From Levilactobacillus mulengensis (GTDB taxonomy: Bacteria > Bacillota > Bacilli > Lactobacillales > Lactobacillaceae), in assembly GCF_003946045.1 (NCBI RefSeq), contig NZ_RHNW01000002.1, forward strand, positions 1 to 64,000: DNA of 64,000 bases, given 5' to 3'. The translations under genes and the position numbers were made by a program. Below are positions 35,488 through 42,564 of the stretch, in pieces. Positions within the stretch are counted from its first letter, which is position 1. Each line of letters starts with the position of its first letter. The notes below the pieces were generated by a model that saw only the letters and a list, made by a program, of their open reading frames with translations, ran no database searches and was not told where the DNA came from.

Positions 35488-36315
35488 TTATCCTGGGTAA
35501 ACCGTTGATTCGCTTAAGAAGTATTGGGTCTTGCCGACCTTGTACCCCGCAGCGATTTCGACCGAGTTCAGAACGTTCTTAGACTTGGCGTTGTAGAACA
35601 TCGTGCCGTAGAACTGGTTGAGGCGCTTAATTGTTACCTTGTAGCGGTAATTGCCCTTCTTGCTGACCTTGCTCCCGATGGCCTTAGGCACGGCGCCCTT
35701 GGTGTAAAGGGTCAGCGTGCTTTTAGACTTCGACGTCTTGGTAATCTTCACGGAAGTCGTAGGCTTTTTATCCACGCCGTTCACCCGGAAAGGACTGCTC
35801 TTGTAGTATTCCAGGTAGCCATTCGGCGTCACGTGGACCCGCGCCATTTTGGCCTTGGTATCGTTCTTAGGGTATTTCGTGCCCTTGTACAGGTTGCCGT
35901 CGGCCTTGTAGTTCCGTAAAGCCCCGTCCGGATAGGTCTTCTGGGTGGCGTAGAAACCTAAGTACTTCGGCACTGACACGTGTTTAAAATTCTTGGTTGT
36001 CGCCGGAATTGATTCCGTCATGGTTGGCGATAGTTTGTAAGACTTACGAATGTTATAGCTCAATTGATTGATGTCGAGGCCAACCCAGGTCTTGCCATTG
36101 CTAGCACTGATGGCTTGAATCTGAACGACGGTGCCCTTAGGAATCGTCAGGGTCCCCTTCTTCACCGAATTCTTGGTCACAATCTTTCGTTGCGTCTTTA
36201 GAAATTTATGCGTGGTGACACCTAGATACTGCGTACTGGCCTGCGCCGGTAAGGTACTGACCCCACAAATACCGGCGGCGATTAACCCCGCCACGATCCA
36301 TTTACCTTTAATCAA
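35488..36315 (-). CDS. secreted lysine-rich protein, function unknown
   Basis: About 275 residues. The obvious ATG (36324) touches the GGGAGG site with no spacing; the TTG three codons later (36315) is 9 bases from it and is the likelier start. Signal peptide ending PAQAS, then a basic beta-rich protein with TTHKFLKTQRKIVTKNS and YLGFYATQKTYPDG, resembling SH3-like wall-binding repeats of the DUF5776 kind but not clearly assignable. No catalytic motif seen. Lies convergent to potABCD and downstream of pstB. Confidence 0.65.
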   Translation of the reverse strand: MIKGKWIVAGLIAAGICGVSTLPAQASTQYLGVTTHKFLKTQRKIVTKNSVKKGTLTIPKGTVVQIQAISASNGKTWVGLDINQLSYNIRKSYKLSPTMTESIPATTKNFKHVSVPKYLGFYATQKTYPDGALRNYKADGNLYKGTKYPKNDTKAKMARVHVTPNGYLEYYKSSPFRVNGVDKKPTTSVKITKTSKSKSTLTLYTKGAVPKAIGSKVSKKGNYRYKVTIKRLNQFYGTMFYNAKSKNVLNSVEIAAGYKVGKTQYFLSESTVYPG

Positions 36316-36380
36316 CTTGTCCATCCTCCCAAAATAAGGTTTGCACTTATTATACGTCAACCAGGGAAAAGACGGCACTA

Positions 36381-36424
36381 AAAAAAGCTCGTGAATGGGC
36401 GTCTCCGCACCCACTCACGAACTT
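36381..36424 (-). terminator. terminator of the pst operon
   Basis: Leftward TTCGTGAGTGGG, loop, CCCATTCACGA, then GCTTTTTTT; directly after the pstB stop. Confidence 0.85.
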
Positions 36425-36426
36425 CT

Positions 36427-37230
36427 TTAACCGAAACTTCCAGCAATATAATCTTGGGTCACTGGAATTTGCGGATTGCTAAACATGGTCCCGGTCGGCG
36501 TGTACTCCATCACGTGACCGAGGTGGAAAAAGGCACATTGGCTGCTGACCCGCGCGGCCTGTTGCATGTTATGGGTCACAATGATGATGGAATACTTCTT
36601 TTGTAATTCCAACAGCGTTTCTTCCACCTTCACCGTCGAGATGGGATCCAGCGCGCTACAAGGTTCATCGAGCAGGAGCACGTCGGGTTCCATGGCAATC
36701 GAACGGGCAATGCATAACCGTTGCTGTTGCCCACCGGAGAGGGACAGGGCACTCTTATCCAAGCTATCCTTGACCTCGTCCCAGAGTGCGGCACCCCGCA
36801 AGCTCTTCTCCACCCGTTCTTCCAATTCTGCCTTATTCTTCAGGCCATTGGCCCGCAACGCGTACACAATGTTTTCCCGAATCGACTTGGCAAAGGGGTT
36901 AGGCCGTTGGAAGACCATCCCGATGTGCCGGCGAATCTCGTAAATGTTTACGGTCGGTTCATTGATATCCACATTGTGGTACCAGATCTTCCCCGTCACC
37001 GTGGCAATCCCATCGTTCATGCGGTTCAGCGACCGCAGATACGTGGACTTCCCGGAACCAGAAGCCCCAATCAACGCGGTGATCTGGTTCTTTGGAAAGG
37101 CCAGATCGGCGTCATGCATGGCGTGGTTGGCGCCATAGAAAACTTGCAGGTTCTCGGTCTTCATGGCTAGCGATGTCTTATCATCAAAGGTTTGCACCGC
37201 TGTTTCTTCAAATGAATATTGTTTTAACAT
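36427..37230 (-). CDS. pstB: phosphate ABC transporter ATPase
   Basis: 267 residues. Walker A GASGSGKST, signature LSGGQQQR, Walker B LLLDEPCSALDP; the PstB-typical RRHIGMVFQRPNPF is present. The N terminus has a short extension of about 20 residues compared with many PstB. GGGGGGAG ribosome site. Last gene of pstSCAB. Confidence 0.95.
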   Translation of the reverse strand: MLKQYSFEETAVQTFDDKTSLAMKTENLQVFYGANHAMHDADLAFPKNQITALIGASGSGKSTYLRSLNRMNDGIATVTGKIWYHNVDINEPTVNIYEIRRHIGMVFQRPNPFAKSIRENIVYALRANGLKNKAELEERVEKSLRGAALWDEVKDSLDKSALSLSGGQQQRLCIARSIAMEPDVLLLDEPCSALDPISTVKVEETLLELQKKYSIIIVTHNMQQAARVSSQCAFFHLGHVMEYTPTGTMFSNPQIPVTQDYIAGSFG

Positions 37231-37242
37231 GGCTGCTCCCCC

Positions 37243-38130
37243 CTATTTGCTAGCCGTGACGCGCCGGTACAGGAAGTTCCCCAGTAACCGGGCACCCAGG
37301 TTGAATAACAGAACGGCAATGATCAACACAGCTGAGGCGGCGGCGGACAGTTGAGCCGCGTTGTTGGCCAGCCCTTCCGTGTTAACCTTCCAGATGTGGA
37401 CCGCCAACGTTTCCGCTGGCCGGAAAGGATTCAACGGACTGGCTGGATCCATGGGATTCCAGTCGCCGAAGTTGGTCACAGGGGCACTTTGACCGGCCGT
37501 GTAAATCAAGGCAGCGGCTTCCCCGAAGACCCGCCCAGCACTCAACACAATCCCAGTCACGATTCCTGGTAAGGCCACTGGCAAGATGATGCCAATTTCC
37601 GTTTTCCATTTGGATAAGCCCAATGACAGGCCCGCTTCCCGTTGACTCCGGGAGACGGCGCTCAAGGACTCTTCAATGTTCCGCGTTAATAACGGGAGGT
37701 TGAAGAACGTCAGCGCGATGGCCCCAGAGATAACGGAGAAGCCAATTTTAAATTTCACTACGAACAGCAAGAAGCCGAACAGCCCTACAACCACGGAAGG
37801 CAGTGAGCTCAGAACTTCAATCGCCGAACGAATTAAACTCGTCCGCCAGTTGTCCTTAGCGTATTCTGCCAAGTAAATCCCGGCACCCAAGGAAATGGGC
37901 ACGGAAATCAACATGGTCAGGATCAACAGATAGAAGGAGTTAAACAGCTGAACACCAATTCCGCCAGCACCACTAAAGGCATCCGTCGTCCCCGTCAGGA
38001 ATGACCAGCTCACGTGCGGCAGTCCTGAAATCAGGATGTAAGCCAGTAAGAAGACCAAGATACCCACGACCGTCGCCACGATTAAATTAATCACGACCGT
38101 CGCCAAAAAATCAGTTCGTTTAGCGTTCAT
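37243..38130 (-). CDS. pstA: phosphate ABC permease PstA
   Basis: 295 residues, six helices, with REAGLSLGLSKWKTEIGIILP as the ATPase-contact loop. Overlaps pstC by 11 bases; GAGGGGGC ribosome site. Confidence 0.94.
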   Translation of the reverse strand: MNAKRTDFLATVVINLIVATVVGILVFLLAYILISGLPHVSWSFLTGTTDAFSGAGGIGVQLFNSFYLLILTMLISVPISLGAGIYLAEYAKDNWRTSLIRSAIEVLSSLPSVVVGLFGFLLFVVKFKIGFSVISGAIALTFFNLPLLTRNIEESLSAVSRSQREAGLSLGLSKWKTEIGIILPVALPGIVTGIVLSAGRVFGEAAALIYTAGQSAPVTNFGDWNPMDPASPLNPFRPAETLAVHIWKVNTEGLANNAAQLSAAASAVLIIAVLLFNLGARLLGNFLYRRVTASK

Positions 38131-39073
38131 GTTTCAGTTGCCCCCTCTTAGCAATGACCCGCACGAGTGCGTTGAAGAATAATGACATCAGTAACAGGAT
38201 CAAAGCCAAGGACCATAAGGCGTTGTTTGGCAGCGTCCCATCAATCGTATCCCCGATACCAGTGGTTAATTGACTGGTTAATGTTGAAGCGGGTGAAATT
38301 AAGTTTTTAGGCATAATCGCAGCGTTCCCGATAACCATTTGTACGGCTAAGGCTTCCCCGAAAGCCCGGGCCATCCCAAAGATCACGGCGGTCAAAATTC
38401 CCGGCGTTGCTGAACGCAGGATGACCCGCGAAACAGTTTGCCAACGCGTTGCACCCAATGCCAAGGAAGCTTCCTTGAAGTGCCGAGGCACTGCCCGTAA
38501 ACTATCGACCGTCATGGACATAATTGTTGGTAAGACCATGACAAACAGCACGAAGGTGGCGGAGATGATCCCGAACCCGGAACCACCGACCACGTGGCGC
38601 ATGAATGGCACCACCACGGCCAGGCCAATGAACCCGTACACAACGGAAGGAATCCCAACCAGTAATTCAATCACGGGTTGTAAGAGTTTCCGGCCCTTGT
38701 TTGGTGAGATTTCGGTCATGAAGATGGCCGTCCCAACGGCAAAGGGTGTGGCCACAATCGCAGCGGCAAAGGTCACCGCGAAGGACCCGACAATCATAGG
38801 TAAGGCCCCAATATGGCCCTGATCAGGCGCCCAGTTAGTCCCAAACAAGAACTTGGTCAGGCTGACGTGGTTCTGGGTAAACGTGGCGACCCCTTTAGAC
38901 GTGATGAACCACAGCATTGACGCCACCACCAAGATGATGACCCCAATACAGAGGTAACTGATACCCTTACCCATCCAGTCCTCACGTGTGGCCCGCGTGG
39001 CGTGATGCAAGCGCGCTGACCAGTCGTTGGACTGCGATTTCTGTTTCTTAAGTTGAAAATTTGTTTGCTCCAT
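38120..39073 (-). CDS. pstC: phosphate ABC permease PstC
   Basis: 317 residues from the ATG at 39073 (GGGGGAG upstream). Cytoplasmic N-terminal tail of about 45 residues, then six helices; contact loop KEASLALGATRWQTVSRVIL. Confidence 0.94.
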   Translation of the reverse strand: MEQTNFQLKKQKSQSNDWSARLHHATRATREDWMGKGISYLCIGVIILVVASMLWFITSKGVATFTQNHVSLTKFLFGTNWAPDQGHIGALPMIVGSFAVTFAAAIVATPFAVGTAIFMTEISPNKGRKLLQPVIELLVGIPSVVYGFIGLAVVVPFMRHVVGGSGFGIISATFVLFVMVLPTIMSMTVDSLRAVPRHFKEASLALGATRWQTVSRVILRSATPGILTAVIFGMARAFGEALAVQMVIGNAAIMPKNLISPASTLTSQLTTGIGDTIDGTLPNNALWSLALILLLMSLFFNALVRVIAKRGQLKHER

Positions 39074-39154
39074 CTGTTGACTCCCCCTTAAAAAAAGTGA
39101 AGGTGCTACGACCGCACCTCCACCCATGTGACTACGACAATTTGTTCGCGGCGC

Positions 39155-40048
39155 TTAGTTCTGGGTCACAGTCCCCTTAGCGTCCTTAGTAACTTTCATA
39201 TCATGGATACTGATGTAGCCCATGTCTTTAACCAAACTGTCTTGAACAGTCTTGGAATCCATGTACTTCAGGAAAGCAGCAACGGCCTTGTCAGGCGTGC
39301 CCTTCGTGTACATGTGTTCGTAGGACCAGATCTTCCACTTGTTGTTTTCTACGTTGTTGTCCGTTGGCGTAACGTTGTCAATGGAAACAGCTTGTAACTT
39401 GTTCGTGAAGTATGAGAAGGCCAAGTAGCTAATGGCACCAGGCGTCGTGGCAACAATCTTTTGAACGGCACCGTTAGAGTCTTGTTCTTGTGACTTCACA
39501 GCGGTTGCGCCCTTGAGAACAGCATTTTCAAAGGTTGCTCGCGTCCCACTACCTTGCGCACGGTTGATGATGACGATCTTTTGGTCTTTACCGCCAACTT
39601 CTTTCCAGTTGGTAATCTTACCCGTAAAGATTTGTTTTACTTGCGCCATCTTTAAGTTCTTGATGCCGGCATCCTTGTTCACAACGGGTGCCATCCCAAC
39701 AACGGCAACCTTGTGGTCAGTCAATTTGTCTGCCTTGATACCTGCTTTTTCTTCAGCGAAGATATCTGAGTTCCCAATTGAAACGGCCCCAGCTTGCACT
39801 TGGCTTAACCCAGTTCCGGAACCCCCACCTTGAACAGTCAAGTTAACCTTGCTGTTCTTAGCTTGGAAGTTGGCGCCGGCCTTGGCAGCCAATGGTTGTA
39901 AGGCGGTTGACCCCACAGCCGTGACCTTGCCAGAAAGTGCTTCACTACTGCTACTCTTGCTGCTAGTCGAACTGGTTGCCTTACCACAGCCCACTAATAG
40001 TAAACTGATTGTTGCAATCCCCATCGCTAACTTTGTTCCCTTATTCAT
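39155..40048 (-). CDS. pstS: phosphate-binding lipoprotein PstS
   Basis: 297 residues. Start at 40048 after GGAGTG. Lipobox LLVGC with the lipidated Cys at 21, Ser-rich linker, then the phosphate-binding fold: VGSTALQPLA, GGGSGTGLSQV and NRAQGSGTRATFE, whose Ser/Thr/Arg bind phosphate. First gene of pstSCAB; an upstream PhoP-box-like repeat suggests induction in low phosphate. Confidence 0.95.
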   Translation of the reverse strand: MNKGTKLAMGIATISLLLVGCGKATSSTSSKSSSSEALSGKVTAVGSTALQPLAAKAGANFQAKNSKVNLTVQGGGSGTGLSQVQAGAVSIGNSDIFAEEKAGIKADKLTDHKVAVVGMAPVVNKDAGIKNLKMAQVKQIFTGKITNWKEVGGKDQKIVIINRAQGSGTRATFENAVLKGATAVKSQEQDSNGAVQKIVATTPGAISYLAFSYFTNKLQAVSIDNVTPTDNNVENNKWKIWSYEHMYTKGTPDKAVAAFLKYMDSKTVQDSLVKDMGYISIHDMKVTKDAKGTVTQN

Positions 40049-40183
40049 CTCTGTCACTCCATGTCTTTTTAAGATATAGTAGAACCACCACAACGTAAGC
40101 TAAGTCGCAAATGTTTCGTGGTGCCTCCCCTTAACTTACAAGGCCAATTCTACGTGGTGAATTTATGTTTTTCGTCGCAATCG

Positions 40184-40200
40184 TGTAAATTTTCGGTAAA
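40184..40200 (-). promoter_or_regulatory. PhoP-box-like direct repeat of the pst operon
   Basis: Read leftward: TTTACC-GAAAA-TTTACA, two TTTACA-like hexamers with a 5-base spacer, as in PhoP binding sites of Bacillus. It lies about 140 bases upstream of pstS. No phoP gene is in the window. Confidence 0.5.
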
Positions 40201-40334
40201 TATTGCCAAATCTTCTATAAATCCATTTATATTGAGATGCTTAACCCCCAAACACGATTAATCAACTAATTACGGGTGATTAATTGCGTAATATCAAGAG
40301 AATGGCTAGAATTAAAGGTAAGAGGTGACCAGAA

Positions 40335-40685
40335 GTGGCAAATAAAAATGCAAAAGCCGCACGGCACGCCATCATCGTTGATATGAACGACTTTTTGATG
40401 GACTACGCTGCCAACAAGTTAGGGAAACAACCCGACTTGGCTGAAAAGGTAGCAGCTGCCGCAAAGAATGATCTTTCAGAATTAGACAACCTATTTAAAG
40501 ACAACGGTGTCGGTCGACGGACCAAGTACCTGGACCTCGCTGCGGGCTTTCTCCGCGACGAAGCCGATGCTGACGATGAAGACACCAGTCACGACTTTAC
40601 CGCTGCTAGCGACGCCTTGGCTAAAGAAGCGATGGCTTACCTTAGCAGTCACACCAACGAGTTCGACCGCTGGGAAGAAGAATAA
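40335..40685 (+). CDS. small acidic protein, function unknown
   Basis: 116 residues, GTG start after AGAGGTGA. All-helical and acidic toward the end (DEADADDEDTSHDF, FDRWEEE). No family recognised; the ADKVAAAAKNDLSELDNLFKDNG-like middle suggests a helical bundle. It is divergent from pst and ends at a shared terminator. Confidence 0.65.
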   Translation: MANKNAKAARHAIIVDMNDFLMDYAANKLGKQPDLAEKVAAAAKNDLSELDNLFKDNGVGRRTKYLDLAAGFLRDEADADDEDTSHDFTAASDALAKEAMAYLSSHTNEFDRWEEE

Positions 40686-40704
40686 GATTTTGACTGAAAC
40701 ACAA

Positions 40705-40738
40705 AACACCCCACGAAAAAAATTCGTGAGGTGTTTTT
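40705..40738. terminator. bidirectional terminator
   Basis: AACACCCCACGA...TTCGTGAGGTGTTTTT between convergent small genes. Confidence 0.88.
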
Positions 40739-40748
40739 ATTTTACATT

Positions 40749-40952
40749 TTACTTCCACTGCCAGAGGTCAGCCTTCATGTTGGTCGCAATGATTTTGGCC
40801 AGTAGATCAACAAACTGATCGGGCATGTAGGCGGTCGTATCCAGTGTCGTTGCCTGGCCGTTGACCTTGGTGATGGTCAGGCCTTGATGTTCCAACGTCA
40901 GCCCGTACTTGGGGGCAATCTGGCAGAGCCGTTCGACTTGTTCTTCGTTCAC
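40749..40952 (-). CDS. 67-residue protein, function unknown
   Basis: GTG start 7 bases after AAGGAGG. Mixed alpha/beta sequence (MNEEQVERLCQIAPKYGLTL...KADLWQWK). No family recognised. Repeat B5 lies upstream, 59 bases from the start. Confidence 0.6.
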   Translation of the reverse strand: MNEEQVERLCQIAPKYGLTLEHQGLTITKVNGQATTLDTTAYMPDQFVDLLAKIIATNMKADLWQWK

Positions 40953-41010
40953 GGGGGATCCTCCTTGTCTGGTGTCTTTAACACGAGCTTAGCCAATCCT
41001 CCTGGCCACG

Positions 41011-41320
41011 TCAAGTTGGTTTTCGCTGGTCTTTGCTGTCGCCTCCGGGATGGTAAAAACTGACGGTGCCTTTCGTTCCCGACGGTGGGCTCAAACTGCC
41101 CTGCTGTGGGGAACGGCTCCAGCCTGAGGAACGGTCTGGGGCCTCGCCTTGAAACCTCGCTATGGTTCGCGAGTTTCCAAGGTCGTCCCGTGCTCTAGGC
41201 TGAAGATCCCTCAGCCAAGACCACCGACACAGCTGAGCAGTTTGGCCCACCTCTGGTCACTAACACTGGTCAATAATTTTTACCATCCCCGCGGCTGACA
41301 CTCACCCAGCCCCAACTTGA
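41011..41320 (-). repeat. structured repeat B5 (full copy)
   Basis: Full reverse copy whose end arms are GTCAAGTTGG and CCAACTTGAC: sequence unlike the GGGTTAAAC ends of other copies, but perfectly complementary to each other. Inner CGTTCCC...GGGGAACG hairpin and GGTGGGCTCAAACTG/CAGTTTGGCCCACC helix kept. Confidence 0.8.
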
Positions 41321-41386
41321 CTGACGATGACCGGTCCTTATCATTTGTCTTCTTAACTATCTTCCACCCCAATCGCTAACAAATAA

Positions 41387-41416
41387 GCCCCATGGCTACC
41401 GAATAAGTCATGAGGC
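41387..41416 (-). terminator. terminator of the HPr-like gene
   Basis: Leftward GCCTCATG...CATGGGGC, then TTATTTG. It is about 500 bases beyond the stop at 41917, with repeats A5 and B6 in between. Confidence 0.55.
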
Positions 41417-41477
41417 AAAAAGTTTAATTTTAAATACCAATCATTGTCAGCTACTAGGCATAGAAATGAACTCGCCA

Positions 41478-41660
41478 ATGTAAGTGACCAGAGGCGAGCC
41501 AAGAGTCCCAGCTGTGTCGATGGTCTTAAAGTTTAGAGCATGGGACGCCCTTTTAGACTGGTGTTCTTCCAGGCTCAAAGGCGAGCTGGAAGACCGCCCC
41601 TCAGGCTGGAAGCGGGCCCCACAACAGGGACTCTTGCCCCCCTCGTCGGGAACGAACCTA
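41478..41660 (+). repeat. structured repeat B6 (core only)
   Basis: B core without the end arms. Long-range helix GGCGAGCCAAGAGTCCC with GGGACTCTTG, a paired change from the usual AAACTGCCC/GGGCAGTTT. Followed after 40 bases by A5. Confidence 0.75.
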
Positions 41661-41700
41661 ACACCTGGTGCAAAACAATTGGCAACACAACTCCTTCTCA

Positions 41701-41912
41701 CAACCACCGTGTAAGCCGTGAGGGCGGCGAAAATAACTTCAGCCGTGGGAATGCCCTTAGTAGCGTTCTTGGCTGCTTAGGGCATTGGCGTCTTTGAGAC
41801 GTGTCCTTGCGGCTCAAAGCGAGGGCGAAGACCGCTCTTTGGCTTCGGCCGTCCGCCCCAGCGTTTCGAGTTATTTTCGCCGCCCGGTAAGGCACTGACA
41901 AAGACTAACTTA
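41701..41912 (+). repeat. structured repeat A5 (subfamily A')
   Basis: Closing stem GGGCGGCGAAAATAACT/AGTTATTTTCGCCGCCC, first hairpin ATGCCCTTAGTAGC...GCTGCTTAGGGCAT, TTTGAG...CTCAAA; every stem has its own paired sequence. Ends 4 bases from the HPr-like stop codon. Confidence 0.82.
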
Positions 41913-41916
41913 ACGT

Positions 41917-42180
41917 TTAATAACAATACTTGTCTTTGGCCAATTGCTGATGAATGGCGGCGGCTAATTGGGCCTCGTCCGGACCATCCGTCACCACCTG
42001 GACAAAGTCACCCCCATGCTTCGAAAGCTCCGCGACCTCCTGGGCCAGCTTGGGATTCAGGTCCGTGTTGCGCACCCGAATCGTAGCCGTTCCTGTGTAG
42101 CGCTGACAAATTTTCTGGAGCGCGGCACTTTCGTCTGTTGCAGGCATTTCTTGATATAATGGGAATCCGATTGTTTTCAT
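41917..42180 (-). CDS. degenerate HPr-like protein lacking the phosphorylation sites
   Basis: 87 residues, the length of HPr. The C-terminal half aligns well (HGGDFVQVVTDGPDEAQLAAAIHQQL against QGSDVTITVDGADEAEGMAAI in HPr), as do PAT and the strand TATIRVRN. The active-site HARPAT is replaced by EMPAT, so there is no His15 equivalent, and the Ser46 region reads LNPKLAQEV. It therefore cannot act as a normal phosphocarrier and may be a regulatory decoy. GAGGTG ribosome site; a perfect cre overlaps the promoter. Confidence 0.6.
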   Translation of the reverse strand: MKTIGFPLYQEMPATDESAALQKICQRYTGTATIRVRNTDLNPKLAQEVAELSKHGGDFVQVVTDGPDEAQLAAAIHQQLAKDKYCY

Positions 42181-42200
42181 CTGTAATCACCTCTGAATTA

Positions 42201-42229
42201 ATTGTAAGCGATTACATTGGCTTTGCCAA
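42201..42229 (-). promoter_or_regulatory. promoter of the HPr-like gene with perfect cre site
   Basis: Read leftward: TTGGCA (42229-42224), 17 bp, TACAAT (42206-42201). TGTAAGCGATTACA at 42203-42216 matches the CcpA consensus TGWAANCGNTNWCA at every position and covers the -10 box, the place for repression. Confidence 0.85.
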
Positions 42230-42329
42230 TACCTTTTACCATTTTTCACAAAGTCACTGACCGAACCCTTCTCGTAGCCGTCGCTCTAGGAAAAATCACA
42301 TGGCACTTTGACCCATGACTTGGAGCTGG

Positions 42330-42487
42330 GGATAAAATCCTAGACTTTTCGCACCCGTTTATCTGGCCGAAACGTGCGACAAAAGGCAGCCGGTTCCGCT
42401 TAAAACTGCTAACCAAACAATCCAAAACCAGGATTATTCGGTTAGCAGCCTTAATGCTCGCCGGCTAACCACCTTTTGTCTCACTCT
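42330..42487 (+). repeat. structured repeat C3
   Basis: GGCCGAAACGTGC, then outer helix GACAAAAGG/CCTTTTGTC, CCGG/CCGG, loop strings TTCCGCTTAA and TTAATGCTCG, and inner hairpin GCTAACC...GGTTAGC. Compared with C2 both helices have changed on both strands while the loop strings stay the same. Confidence 0.7.
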
Positions 42488-42564
42488 CCATGACTTTCCG
42501 AACACGCGTTCAAACCTGGGTTAAAGTGTGGTATGATATTGCCAGAAATGGAGGCGATGGCGGC

